Source: Lacipirellulaceae bacterium
Lineage (GTDB): Bacteria; Planctomycetota; Planctomycetia; Pirellulales; Lacipirellulaceae
Assembly (NCBI GenBank): GCA_040218535.1
Contig: JAVJRG010000012.1
Span: 930,001-994,000 of the forward strand
Length of the DNA: 64,000 bases
Direction of reading: 5' to 3'
In this document: positions 1 to 9,500 of the stretch, in pieces
Layout: each line of letters starts with the position of its first letter
Position numbering within the stretch: position 1 is the stretch's first letter
Translations under genes and position numbers: made by a program
The notes under the pieces: model-generated
What the model saw: only the letters and a program-made list of their open reading frames with translations
Database searches by the model: none
Told to the model about the DNA's origin: nothing

Positions 1-510
1 AAAGAAAGGCCGCAGGCGGTCGGCGGCCAGGAGTGCTTCGACCTTCGACAGCACACTGGTGCGGTAGACAGCCGCCAGCGGGTGGTGATAGTGTTTGCTT
101 CCCGCTTCTTCCTTGGGCACGGCAATGTCGTGATCGCCGAGTAGCGAGAATATCCGCTCGACAAATGCGGGCACCAATAAGGGAACGTCACAACTAGTGG
201 CGTAGACGGATCCGACCTGCGACTTGTCGCTTAGCCGTCCCGAGTCGAAACAACGCAACCCCGCGGCCAGCCCTTCCAGCGGCCCACGCTCGGGGTTCTC
301 ATCGTGCGTGATCGTCACTTCGTTTGGTAACCCAGGCAGCTCTTGCCCGACGGCGGCAACCACGACAATGTTCTTTGGTGGCACGACTTCGCCGACGAGA
401 CGCACGACGCGCTGGAGCATCACTTCCTCACCGAACGGGAGGAGCGCCTTCGGGGTGCCCATGCGGGTGGATTTGCCGCCGCAGAGGACGATTGCGCCTT
501 GGTTATTCAT
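1..510 (-). CDS. mobA: Molybdenum cofactor guanylyltransferase MobA, partial (3' end off the window)
   Basis: Reads right to left from ATG at 508-510 and stays open for 170 codons to base 1, so the C-terminus is missing. MobA transfers GMP from GTP to molybdopterin to form the guanine dinucleotide cofactor used by DMSO-reductase-family enzymes, in the cytoplasm. The N-terminus carries the nucleotidyltransferase signature LCGGKSTRMGTPKALLPFG (about residues 9-27, GTP-binding loop), followed by a DENPERGPLEGLAAGL segment and the metal-binding-type stretch ATSCDVPLLVP, all typical of MobA. It faces away from fhcC and sits near two moeA genes, so the locus supplies Mo/W cofactor. The start is supported because the signature begins a few residues after this Met, as in the family. 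Confidence 0.9.
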   Translation of the reverse strand, partial: MNNQGAIVLCGGKSTRMGTPKALLPFGEEVMLQRVVRLVGEVVPPKNIVVVAAVGQELPGLPNEVTITHDENPERGPLEGLAAGLRCFDSGRLSDKSQVGSVYATSCDVPLLVPAFVERIFSLLGDHDIAVPKEEAGSKHYHHPLAAVYRTSVLSKVEALLAADRLRPFF

Positions 511-529
511 TTCGAAACCGTTGTGATTT

Positions 530-667
530 GACGCAAAGGCGCGGAGGACGCGAAGAATCGCAAAGAAACTTTGGGAACACTAATCTACACTAATTTTAGT
601 AGGCGTCGATTAGCGGGGATTAGCGTTCTCTCTCTGCATTTCTTTGCGTCCTTTGCGCCTTTGCGTT
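530..667. repeat. Nested imperfect palindromic element between mobA and fhcC
   Basis: Outer arms 530-556 and 641-667 are inverted repeats matching at about 23 of 27 positions (GACGCAAAGGCGC... against ...GCGCCTTTGCGTT). A second pair nested inside, 578-594 and 610-626, matches at about 13 of 17. The whole 138-base element could fold into one long hairpin and fills most of the mobA-fhcC divergent spacer. It looks like a dispersed REP/MITE-like repeat; an attenuator role is possible but unsupported. Confidence 0.6.
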
Positions 668-741
668 GAATCCCTTAACGCATCAGTTTCAGGTGATTAT
701 GATATTCCTTGTCTCGTAATTTTTATTCTGGATTCCATTCC

Positions 742-1563
742 ATGGCACTGAAACTTACTTACACCGGCGAAACGACCGTTCCTGTTGAGATCGAAAACTT
801 CACGCCGTCTTGGGCGGCGGAGAAGTCACTCGACCAGATCAAGGCGTTTGAGATTTATCACGGCAACAAGAAGTTGCCGCTGAGCGACTTTTTTGAGGTT
901 GAGGGGGACGCGTCGGATAAGCAGTTCGACTTCTACGGCGATCTTTCTGGGGTGCACTGGATCGGTGCCCACATGGACTCGGGCGAGATCAACATCCACG
1001 GCAACGGCGGTCGCCACATTGGTAGTGAGATGACCGGCGGGACGATTCATGTTTATGGCGACGCGGGTGGATGGGTTGGTGCGGAGATGAAAGCCGGGCT
1101 GATCCACGTGCATGGGAACGCGGGGCATTTAGTCGGGGCGGCTTATCGAGGCTCGACGAAAGGAATGACTGGCGGGACGATCCTTGTGGATGGGAATGCC
1201 GGCAACGAGGTTGGCCTCACCATGCGACGCGGCACAATTGCGATTGGCGGCAATGCGGGCGACGTGATTGGATTCAACATGATCGCGGGGACGGTGATCG
1301 TCCTCGGCGAAAGCGGCATCCGTCACGGCGCGGGGATGCGTCGCGGGACGATTGCTTTGCTGGGGGAAAACCCGCCAAAGATGCTTCCCAGTTTCAAGTA
1401 CGCCTGCACAGCTCAGCCGCAGGTTGTGAGCTTGCTGTTGCGTGAAATCCGTGAGCTAGGATTCGCGATTCCTGATGAATTGCTCGCAGCAGATTACGAT
1501 CTCTACCACGGCGACTTGGTCGCGCTGGGGCGTGGCGAAGTGTTAGTCCGTCACGCTGCTTAG
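742..1563 (+). CDS. fhcC: Formyltransferase/hydrolase complex subunit C (formylmethanofuran dehydrogenase subunit C)
   Basis: A 273-residue protein of the FwdC/FmdC/FhcC family, related to the C-terminal beta-helix domain of glutamate synthase. The middle of the protein is a run of GxxGxxMxxGxIxxxG repeats (for example NGGRHIGSEMTGGTIHVYG, then NAGGWVG-, NAGHLVG-, NAGNEVG-, NAGDVIG- and ESGIRHG-type units), the right-handed beta-helix signature. In methylotrophs and planctomycetes the Fhc complex moves the formyl group between tetrahydromethanopterin and methanofuran and releases formate. ATG at 742 is preferred over an in-frame TTG at 709 because homologues begin with a short leader before the LTYTGET-like strand. 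fhcB lies at 5218; fhcA and fhcD are not in this window. Confidence 0.88.
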   Translation: MALKLTYTGETTVPVEIENFTPSWAAEKSLDQIKAFEIYHGNKKLPLSDFFEVEGDASDKQFDFYGDLSGVHWIGAHMDSGEINIHGNGGRHIGSEMTGGTIHVYGDAGGWVGAEMKAGLIHVHGNAGHLVGAAYRGSTKGMTGGTILVDGNAGNEVGLTMRRGTIAIGGNAGDVIGFNMIAGTVIVLGESGIRHGAGMRRGTIALLGENPPKMLPSFKYACTAQPQVVSLLLREIRELGFAIPDELLAADYDLYHGDLVALGRGEVLVRHAA

Positions 1564-1567
1564 GTTT

Positions 1568-3592
1568 TTATCCGCGTTCATCTGCGGCTAAGTTGAAGCC
1601 CTTCGTAGTCAGTTGATTTCGAATCTCGGGGCTCTCTAGTAACTCTTTGAAAGCGACGACTGCTGGTCGGTCGAGTCTGCTCTTGGGGATGACGAAATCA
1701 AATTGCTCGTCTCTGAGCGGCAAGAAGACGAGTCCTGCTGATTCAGCGACGGATCGAATTGCCACTCCCCAATCGGCGCGGCTTTGCGCGACGGCGGCGA
1801 CCACGGCGTTGTGGCTTTTGGCTTGGACGCTGTGTCCTTGGGGCTGAAGCTTGGAACCCACGAGCTTGCGCTCGGGGCTAGTTGAGGTTTGCTCATTCTC
1901 TCTCCCATAGCCCCCAGCGCCAGCTGGGGGTTGCGGCGCAAGTAACTGATCGATCAGGATCCGCGTGCCACTGCCTCGATTGCGATTGATCATGCGAACG
2001 CCTTCGCTGGGAATCGTTTCGGAGAGGACGCCTGCGAGTGACTTCTCGGCAAAGCGACGGTCCTCTTGGCGAAAGACAATTCCTTGACTGCGGCCATAGC
2101 CTGGGAGGAGTGCGAGCGTCTCATCGAGAAATGGGTGATTGTAAGTGTCAGTTTTCTCGTCGAGCAAATGAATCCCAGCGATGTCGCATTCGCCTCGCCG
2201 GGCGGCTTCGAGTCCTGCGGTACTTCCAACGGCAAAGAATTTTACGTTGAGCCCACTTCGACTGAGCTTTGACAAAAGGAAATCGAGCCCTACGCAGTGG
2301 CTACCAATCACGACAAGGTCTGCCGGTTGCGTGCGTGCGCCGATCAATTGGACCGAGGCCGAGCTGCCGGCGTCGACGATTTCCGTGTGGCGATCAATCG
2401 TGACGAAGCCGTCGGCCTGACTAAACGTGGTGACGGAGCCAGAGCCTTTTCCCATCGGGTAGGCCTTCACAGCCTCGTCGCTGTCGACAAGCCCGACGAG
2501 CAAATACTCCGTGCGGCCAATCTCGGAATTCACTTTCACAGCCATTGTGGCTTCGAGAGTTCCTTCGTCTGCTGGTGAACGACCGCCGAGCAGGCTGATC
2601 ACAGGGGCAACGAACTCGTGAAACGTGAACACAGCGGAGGTCGGGAAACCGGGAAGGATGACCACTGGTTTACCTGCTTCACTCGCTAGGCAAATCGGCT
2701 TGCCTGGCTTGAGGGCAACGCCGTGGGCGACGATTCCGGGCCCTTGCCATGGCTTGTTGTTGAGCTCGGCGACCACGCGATAACACAAGTCGCCCTGCCC
2801 TTTGCTTGTGCCGCCGGAAAGGAGAACGACGTCGGCTACTTGCAGGGCGAGTTTTAGTTTCTCTCGTAACTCATCGATGTCGTCTTTTACGATTCCAAGG
2901 TTCAGTGGCGAACCGCCCAGTTCGCGGATGGCGTCGGCGAGGATTTGGGCGTTCGAGTCATAGACCAACGCGGGCTGCATTGGCTCGCCGGGGACGATAA
3001 TCTCGTCGCCGGTGGAAATGATCGCGACCTTGGGTCGTTGAAATACCGGAACGTCGGTTTTGCCGATCGCCGCTAGAACTCCCGTCTCGCGACTGGTGAG
3101 TACGGTTCCACTGCGGAGGATCGTTTCCCCGGCGGCAATATCCGTTCCGGCAAAGGTGATTCCAAACGCTGGGGCAACTGCCCGACGGACGGCAAGTTGA
3201 TCGTCCTTCGCCTCGGCGTGTTCGATCATCATGACGGCATCGGCACCGCGAGGGATCATGCCTCCCGTGGCAATTGCCATTGCTTCACCGGATACAATTT
3301 CGCCTTGAGGCTGAACACCGGTGGAAACGATCTCCTTAAGAAGCTTGAGCGTTCGGGGTGTCTGCTCATCGGCTCCAATCGTATCCGTGGCCCGGATTGC
3401 GTAGCCGTCGTAGTTGGAGCGATCGAAGGAGGGGACATCGACGGTCGCGACGATGTCTTCGGCGAGGACTCGGCCTAGTGCTGCGGATAGCGAAACAATC
3501 TCGTTTCCTAACGGTGCTAGATTAAGTGCAGAACGGAACCGGCGCTCGGCTTCGTCGCGGTCGAGGACGTTTAGGAATTGTTCTTGTTTCAT
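1568..3592 (-). CDS. MoeA fused to a periplasmic-binding-protein-like (PBP) domain
   Basis: A 674-residue two-part protein. Residues about 1-415 are a MoeA/gephyrin-E-type molybdopterin molybdenumtransferase: MoeA N-terminal region with SFDRSNYDGYAI, the molybdopterin-binding domain with LLSGGTSKGQGD, and a MoeA C-terminal domain. Residues about 418-660 resemble the PBP-like domain found fused to MoeA or ModE-like regulators, with VVIGSHCVGLDFLLSKL, GECDIAGIHLLDEKT, MINRNRGSGTRILIDQLL and AVAQSRADWGVAI. MoeA inserts Mo into molybdopterin-AMP; the PBP-like part may bind an oxyanion or cofactor (inference). The PBP region carries an unusual in-frame stretch of about 35 residues encoded by palindromic DNA (1835-1935). 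It converges on fhcC with a 4-base gap. A second, ordinary moeA lies upstream on the same strand. Confidence 0.85.
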   Translation of the reverse strand: MKQEQFLNVLDRDEAERRFRSALNLAPLGNEIVSLSAALGRVLAEDIVATVDVPSFDRSNYDGYAIRATDTIGADEQTPRTLKLLKEIVSTGVQPQGEIVSGEAMAIATGGMIPRGADAVMMIEHAEAKDDQLAVRRAVAPAFGITFAGTDIAAGETILRSGTVLTSRETGVLAAIGKTDVPVFQRPKVAIISTGDEIIVPGEPMQPALVYDSNAQILADAIRELGGSPLNLGIVKDDIDELREKLKLALQVADVVLLSGGTSKGQGDLCYRVVAELNNKPWQGPGIVAHGVALKPGKPICLASEAGKPVVILPGFPTSAVFTFHEFVAPVISLLGGRSPADEGTLEATMAVKVNSEIGRTEYLLVGLVDSDEAVKAYPMGKGSGSVTTFSQADGFVTIDRHTEIVDAGSSASVQLIGARTQPADLVVIGSHCVGLDFLLSKLSRSGLNVKFFAVGSTAGLEAARRGECDIAGIHLLDEKTDTYNHPFLDETLALLPGYGRSQGIVFRQEDRRFAEKSLAGVLSETIPSEGVRMINRNRGSGTRILIDQLLAPQPPAGAGGYGRENEQTSTSPERKLVGSKLQPQGHSVQAKSHNAVVAAVAQSRADWGVAIRSVAESAGLVFLPLRDEQFDFVIPKSRLDRPAVVAFKELLESPEIRNQLTTKGFNLAADERG
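1835..1935. repeat. Palindromic repeat inserted in frame inside moeA-PBP
   Basis: Contains a perfect hairpin CCCCCAGC-GCCA-GCTGGGGG at 1911-1930 and a second one, CGAGC-TTGC-GCTCG, at 1861-1874 with flanking CCC/GGG. The reading frame continues through it, adding residues about 552-586 (rich in G, S, Q, K) between the LLAPQPP and SHNAVV segments, where related PBP domains have only a short loop. Its CATAGCCC plus G/C palindrome layout recalls the element at 3609-3789. Confidence 0.55.
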
Positions 3593-3608
3593 ATTGAAAC
3601 CGCAGAGC

Positions 3609-3789
3609 GGTGAAAGCCCGTAGCCTGGGGCGTGAGCCCCTGGAGCCTTCGATAATTTTGAATCAGCCCCAAAGGGGTGAGAGCATGACTCCGGCTCTGC
3701 GCTTTGGGTAACTGTCGCCCCTTCGGGGCTTAACGTTTGTTTTGTTGTTCGTTTCCCCGGGGCTCACGCCCCGGGCTATGGGCTTCCGT
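3609..3789. repeat. Long inverted repeat between the two moeA genes
   Basis: Left arm 3609-3643 and right arm 3754-3789 are imperfect inverted repeats over about 35 bases, centred on GGGGCGTGAGCCCC and GGGGCTCACGCCCC. Short hairpins lie between or next to them: GCCCC-TTC-GGGGC at 3717-3729 and GTCCC-TTC-GGGAC at 3788-3800. The element occupies most of the 223-base gap, so it may also act as a terminator for the upstream moeA at 3816-5078. Confidence 0.6.
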
Positions 3790-3815
3790 CCCTTCGGGAC
3801 TTAGCCGAATCTTTT

Positions 3816-5078
3816 CTAATCGTATAAGAAAACCTCAACCTCGCTCCCTTCACCGTACCCTTCACTATCGGCTGGAATCACCACGAATCCGTCAGCTTTA
3901 GTCGTGCTGCTGAGAACCGACGCGCCGCTGATGGCGATGGGTTCTACAAGGCCAGATTCTGTATCAAAGTTCACGCGGGCGTAGTCGACTCGACCTATGG
4001 CGGAGACCAGCTTTCTCGCAAGTTGGCCTGTGGACGAAGCATAGGGCCAATCCGCCAAGAGGCCTCCCAGTTGACGAATCGCTCGACCTGCGAAAAAGTC
4101 GTACGCGCAGAGACACGACACCGGGTTACCGGGAAGTAAGAACACGAGCCGGTCGCCGAGCTTCCCCATCCCCGTTGGGCTGCTGGGACGCATGGCGATG
4201 CCGTGGATGCCTAGGGTGCCATGTTCGGCCAGCAGCGTTGGGGCATGGTCCTCTTGCCCGACACTCGATCCGCCTGAAACGAGAATCACTTCGGCGTCTG
4301 ATTTCAACGCGGCGAGAACCGCGTCTCGATCGTCGGGGACGATGTCAGGGTTCTGCACGGTTCCGCCGTCGCGCTCAACAAGTGCAGCAAGCATGGGTCC
4401 ATTCGCGTCGGTGATCTTTGCGCCTTGCGGTTCTGATCCCGAAGGAAGTAATTCGTTGCCGGTGATGACGATACGTACGCGAGGTTTCTTGATCACGGAA
4501 ACTTCACCGCGACCGATGGAAGAGAGTACGCCCAAGTCTTGCGGCCTCAGGATTCTTCCAGCCGGCAGGACTTCTGTTCCGGCTTGGATGTCTTCGCCGA
4601 CGTTGCCAACGTGTTTGCCTGCGGCAACGTCGCTGAGGGCGAACAGCTTGTCGGAATCTGTTTCACTCTTTTCGGCGGGAAGTACGGCATCGGCACCCGC
4701 TGGCAACGGGGCCCCTGTCATGATGCGAGCGGCTTGGCCGCGAGCGACTTTTCCCTCGAAAGGTTCGCCGGGGAAGCAGTCTCCGAGGATTTCTAACGGC
4801 AGTCGATTGTAGGCAGTCGCCCCATGTGTGTCTGCTGCATGAAGTGCGTAGCCATCCATCATCGCCCGGCGGAACTGGGGAACATCGATGCGACTGACGA
4901 CGGACTGGGAGAGGACGCGATTGTGGCTGTGAGCAAGTTGGATCTGTTCTCCAGGCAAATTCTCTCGCGAAGGAATCTGCGAATCGAGCCATGCGAGAGC
5001 CTGCTCGACGGTCGAGCGCTCGCGAAAGCCTCGCATGCGGACGTCTGCGTTGGGGTGGGGGGTGTCTTGTTTCGTCAT
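3816..5078 (-). CDS. moeA: Molybdopterin molybdenumtransferase MoeA
   Basis: A 420-residue single-function MoeA, the usual length for the family. It ligates molybdenum to the dithiolene of adenylylated molybdopterin in the cytoplasm. Visible motifs are VPQFRRAMMDGYALHA near residue 70, MTGAPLPAGADAVLPAEK (MoeA N-terminal domain), and the molybdopterin-binding signature LVSGGSSVGQEDHAPTLL with LFLLPGNPVSCLCAYDFF-type glycine loop (VFLLPGNPVS). ATG at 5076-5078 is the only upstream Met. It lies upstream of moeA-PBP on the same strand, 223 bases apart and separated by a palindromic element, and back-to-back with fhcB. Two MoeA proteins side by side may serve different metals (Mo and W) or steps; that is inference. 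Confidence 0.92.
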   Translation of the reverse strand: MTKQDTPHPNADVRMRGFRERSTVEQALAWLDSQIPSRENLPGEQIQLAHSHNRVLSQSVVSRIDVPQFRRAMMDGYALHAADTHGATAYNRLPLEILGDCFPGEPFEGKVARGQAARIMTGAPLPAGADAVLPAEKSETDSDKLFALSDVAAGKHVGNVGEDIQAGTEVLPAGRILRPQDLGVLSSIGRGEVSVIKKPRVRIVITGNELLPSGSEPQGAKITDANGPMLAALVERDGGTVQNPDIVPDDRDAVLAALKSDAEVILVSGGSSVGQEDHAPTLLAEHGTLGIHGIAMRPSSPTGMGKLGDRLVFLLPGNPVSCLCAYDFFAGRAIRQLGGLLADWPYASSTGQLARKLVSAIGRVDYARVNFDTESGLVEPIAISGASVLSSTTKADGFVVIPADSEGYGEGSEVEVFLYD

Positions 5079-5217
5079 GTCTTAGTCTCAAATTCTGGCC
5101 CGTCGATCCCTATTCTGATTGCTGGTATAATCTCGGGAAAGCCTATCTGAGGAGAAACAGCGAATCCCTAATCTCTGTGAACCTCTGTGTCCTCTGTGGT
5201 AAATAAGTCTAAGCCCC

Positions 5218-6522
5218 GTGTCGCAAACCCACCACGATGTTGCTTGCACCGTCTGTGGTTGCGTCTGTGATGACATTACCGTCGAAGTTGACGACGGTCG
5301 AATCGTTTCGCACGAGCGGCTTTGCGAGCTTGGCGAACCCGCTTTCTTGGAACTGGTTTCAGAGGCGGAAGCTGTAGAAATCGGAGGGCAGTCGACCACG
5401 CTCACTGACGGCTATCAGCGTGCTGCCGAGATTCTCAAGGCGAGCTGTGCACCGCTCGTCTACGGGATGTCGAGAAGTAGCACGCCTGGGCAACGAGCCG
5501 CGGTACGTTTAGCGGACAAACTGGGGGCGGTGGTCGATACGACCGCTTCCACCTGTCACGCCCCCTCGATCATGGCAGTGCAACGCGTGGGCGAGAGTAC
5601 CTCGACGCTTGGCGAAGTGCGCAACCGTAGTGACTTGGTGATCTACTGGGGGAGCAACCCCCTGGAAAGTCATCCGCGTCACCTGGAGCGAATTGTCGAT
5701 TCGCCCGGTCAGTTCGTTCCTGGTGGGCGAAAAGGTCGGACGTTGGTCGTCGTTGACACGGTCAAGACGGAAACGGCTGAGCGGGCCGACGTGTTTATCC
5801 AAGTCGAACCGGGGGGCGACTTTGAACTCATTTGGGCGCTGCGGATGCTGACGCAAGGCAAGCCGCTCGGAGTCGGAGGACCTCAAGACACAAAACGCAG
5901 TGGGGGCGAGACTCCGACATCAGTCGGGGGAGTCCCAATCGCGCAAGTCGAGCAATTTGCAGAACTTTTGCGAAAGAGCAACTACGGCGCGGTTTTCTTC
6001 GGGCTCGGCATCACGCGCGAGAGTGTCCCTCACGCGACGATCGAGGCACTGTTACAACTGGTAACCGACGAGAACGCACACACACGATTTATCGCGCGGA
6101 GGATGCGGATACCGGGCGACGTTTCGGGTGCTGATAGCGTCCTTTGTTGGCAGACCGGCTTTCCGTTTAGTGTGAGTATGGCTCGCGGGTATCCTCGCTA
6201 TAACCCTGGGGAATACACGGCGGGGAATCTCCTTGAAAGACACGAAGTCGATGCGGTGGTTTTGGTGGGTAGCGAAGGAGTATCGAAACTCACCGAAGAA
6301 GCTCAGGCATACCTGAGAACCATTCCGACGATCGTTCTCGACTATCCAGGGCAGGAATGTCCATTCGTGCCTGCCGTGAAATTCACAACGGGGGTCTACG
6401 GCATCCATCACGCTGGCACTGCGTACCGTATGGATGAGGTGCCGATTCCTCTCCGTTCGGTTCTGCAGACAGACCTGCCATCTGACGAAACGGTCCTTCA
6501 AGAGATTCTCGCCAGGGTATAA
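5218..6522 (+). CDS. fhcB: Formyltransferase/hydrolase complex subunit B (formylmethanofuran dehydrogenase subunit B)
   Basis: A 434-residue member of the FwdB/FmdB/FhcB branch of molybdopterin oxidoreductases. It starts at GTG 5218. The N-terminus has C10, C13, C15 and C17 in CTVCGCVCDDITV, matching the cluster-binding motif of archaeal FwdB, and C113 in STCHAPSIM, at the position of the archaeal metal-ligand cysteine. Later segments YWGSNPLESHPRH and GVYGIHHAGTAYRMD are typical. In the bacterial pathway the complex converts formyl-methanofuran to formate while the oxidoreductase subunit is reported to be redox-silent; here cysteines appear retained and the gene is surrounded by molybdenum cofactor genes. 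putA follows after 35 bases on the same strand. The divergent moeA starts 140 bases upstream. Confidence 0.88.
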   Translation: MSQTHHDVACTVCGCVCDDITVEVDDGRIVSHERLCELGEPAFLELVSEAEAVEIGGQSTTLTDGYQRAAEILKASCAPLVYGMSRSSTPGQRAAVRLADKLGAVVDTTASTCHAPSIMAVQRVGESTSTLGEVRNRSDLVIYWGSNPLESHPRHLERIVDSPGQFVPGGRKGRTLVVVDTVKTETAERADVFIQVEPGGDFELIWALRMLTQGKPLGVGGPQDTKRSGGETPTSVGGVPIAQVEQFAELLRKSNYGAVFFGLGITRESVPHATIEALLQLVTDENAHTRFIARRMRIPGDVSGADSVLCWQTGFPFSVSMARGYPRYNPGEYTAGNLLERHEVDAVVLVGSEGVSKLTEEAQAYLRTIPTIVLDYPGQECPFVPAVKFTTGVYGIHHAGTAYRMDEVPIPLRSVLQTDLPSDETVLQEILARV

Positions 6523-6557
6523 TTCGGTCGCCAGGTCGAATACCAAGCGAGGATGCC

Positions 6558-9500
6558 ATGCCTTCTAAGCTACCCGACGAAGTAGCCAAACAGGTTCAGA
6601 GCCAAATCAACGAGCTCTTCGCGGACTTCAATTCAAATGATTCAGAGGTTGACCCTCTCGCCCAGCAAGCGGTCTATCTAGCGCGAGAGTTGCAACGCCG
6701 CGCTTCGCAACTACAGACGCCCGCGGAAAAGCAGCAGCAGGCGGAATTGGATGCGATGATCACCTCGCCGGAGGACAAGGCGACGCTGATGCAGATGACT
6801 GATCAGGCGTTTCGCTCGCACTCGACACGTCGTGCGGCAGATCAACTGGTGCACATATTGGATGTGCAAGGCGTACCGCGGTTTTTTGGTCTGTTCGATA
6901 AGGCAATGCTCAAGGGCTTTCAGGCATTCGGCGGTTACCTGCCTGGCGTTGCCATGCCTTTGGTGAAGGAGAAGATGCAGCACGAGACGGCCAACGTTGT
7001 GCTGCCTGCTGAGGAAGAGCTTCTCAAGAAGCATCTCGAGGAACGCCGTCGCGAAGGCTTACGGATGAACGTCAATGTCTTGGGCGAGGCGTTGCTTGGG
7101 GAGAGGGAAGCCCAGCGACGTTTGCAAATGTATCTGGCGGCACTCGCACGACCCGAGATCGAAGTGATTTCGGTGAAGATCTCGACGATCTACTCGCAGA
7201 TTTCTCCCATTGCGCGTGAACACACCGTCAACGTGCTCTGTGATCGCTTGGAACTGTTGTATCGGGCAGCAGCGAAACATCGGTTCAAGCGGTCTGATGG
7301 CAGCGAGGTGACCAAGTTCGTCTACCTCGACATGGAGGAATACCGCGACAAGCACATCACTGCCGAGGTTTTCATGCGAACGCTCGACCGGCCTGGGATG
7401 GAGCAAGTCCGCGCCGGAATAGCCTTGCAAGCGTATCTGCCTGACTCCTTCGAGACGCAGCAAACGATTACCGAGTGGGCAAGAGCACGGGTGACGGCGG
7501 GGAAGTCGCCGGTGACGGTTCGCCTCGTAAAGGGTGCCAACATGGAGATGGAACGCGTTGAAGCGAGCCTCTACGGCTGGCCGATCGCGACGTTCACAGA
7601 CAAAACCGACACCGATGCCAACTATCTGCGGATGCTTCGCTACGGGATGCAGCCGGAGAATATCGCGGCGGTGCAGTTGGGCATTGCTTCGCACAATTTG
7701 TTCTCACTGGCTTACGGTCTGGTGCTGGCATTCGAGGCCAGCGCTCTTGATCGCGTGCAATTTGAGATGCTCGAAGGGATGGCCAACCATCAGCGACGGG
7801 CGTTGTTTGCCCTCTCCCAGAACATGCTGCTTTACGCACCGGCGTGCAAGCAGGAAGATTTCATCAATGCGATCGGGTACCTCGTGCGTCGGCTTGATGA
7901 GAACACGGGCGAGGAGAACTTCTTGCGTCACGCGTTTAGCTTGGAAGTTGGGGATGCGGAGTGGGAGAAGTTAGAAGAAGGCTTTTTGGCGGCCTTTCGG
8001 CGCATTGAGTCGCTTTCGAGCGCTCCGAATAAGGTACAAGATCGGAACATAGAGAGCGCACACCGGCAGGCTGTTAGCCCGCGGCAGCCGTTCGCTAATG
8101 AACCCGACACGGATTGGTCGCTTCCTCAGAATGGCGAGTGGGCTCAGCAAATCATTGAGCGTTGGGAGCCACAGCATAGTGACCACGCTGCCGATGTGCC
8201 CTTGGTGATCGCTGGGAAGGAAATCTTTGCTGATCGCGAAGTTGGTGAATCCACTGATCCCTCTCGCCCAGGAATTGTCGTCGCCAAGTATCGTGAAGGG
8301 ACAAGCGAAGATGTCGAAGACGCGGTGCGATGTGCCGTCGCCGATCCAACGAACTGGCGTGACCTGCCCGTGGCGGAGCGAACGGAGTTGCTCGACCGAG
8401 TCGCCGATGAAATTGTTCGCAACCGTGGCGATCTCATGGGGGCCATGCTCGCTGAAGGAGGGAAGACGCTCGCCGAAAGCGACCCGGAAGTCTCCGAGGC
8501 GATCGATTTCTGCCGTTACTATGGTCAATCGGCAGCGGCCTTTCACGAGTTAGAAGGAGTGCAGGTCACGAGTAAAGGAGTCGTGGCGGTGGTTTCGCCC
8601 TGGAATTTCCCACTGGCGATTCCTTGTGGTGGCATCGCCGCGGCGCTGGCGGCGGGGAACACGGCGATTCTCAAGCCCGCTTCCGACACGGCGATGATTG
8701 CCTATCGGCTCTGTGAGTGCTTTTGGCGCGCCGGTGTGCCGCGCGAAGCCTTGCAGTTTCTCACTGGACGAGGCGGTACTGTTGGTCACCAGCTTGTGAC
8801 GCATGATGCGGTCGATGCTGTGATTCTTACTGGGGGGACGAACACTGCAGAGCGGATGCTGGCCGCGAAGCCTGCAATGAACTTGTACGCCGAGACTGGT
8901 GGGAAGAACGCCACGATTGTCACAGCGCTGGCCGATCGCGATCTGGCGATCAAGAACGTCTTGCACTCAGCGTTCAGTCACGGCGGGCAGAAATGTTCGG
9001 CGACTTCCTTGCTGCTGCTCGAAGAAGAAGTCTACAACGACGCGAGTTTTCGAGAGACCTTGTGCGATGCGGTGGAGAGCTTGAAGGTCGGCTCGGCTTG
9101 GAAACTGGAAACGAAGATCGGCCCGCTGATTCGCCCGCCCAGCGGCGAGCTTGAGCAGGGACTGAAAGACCTTGAAGACGGCGAATCCTGGGCCGTGATG
9201 CCGCGGCTGCACGTCGATGAGAATCCGAATCTGATTGCCCCCGGTGTGAAGTGGGGCGTCACGCCTGGAAGTTTCACACACTGCACGGAATTGTTTGGCC
9301 CGGTGCTGGGCGTGATGTGCGTGAAGAGCCTGGGAGAAGCGATCGAATTGGTGAACGCGACGGGATACGGACTGACATCAGGTTTAGAGAGCCTCGATCA
9401 TCGCGAGCACGACATTTGGAAGAAAGGCGTCAAGTCGGGCAACCTCTATGTGAACCGCCCGACGACCGGTGCGATCGTTCTTCGCCAACCGTTCGGCGGC

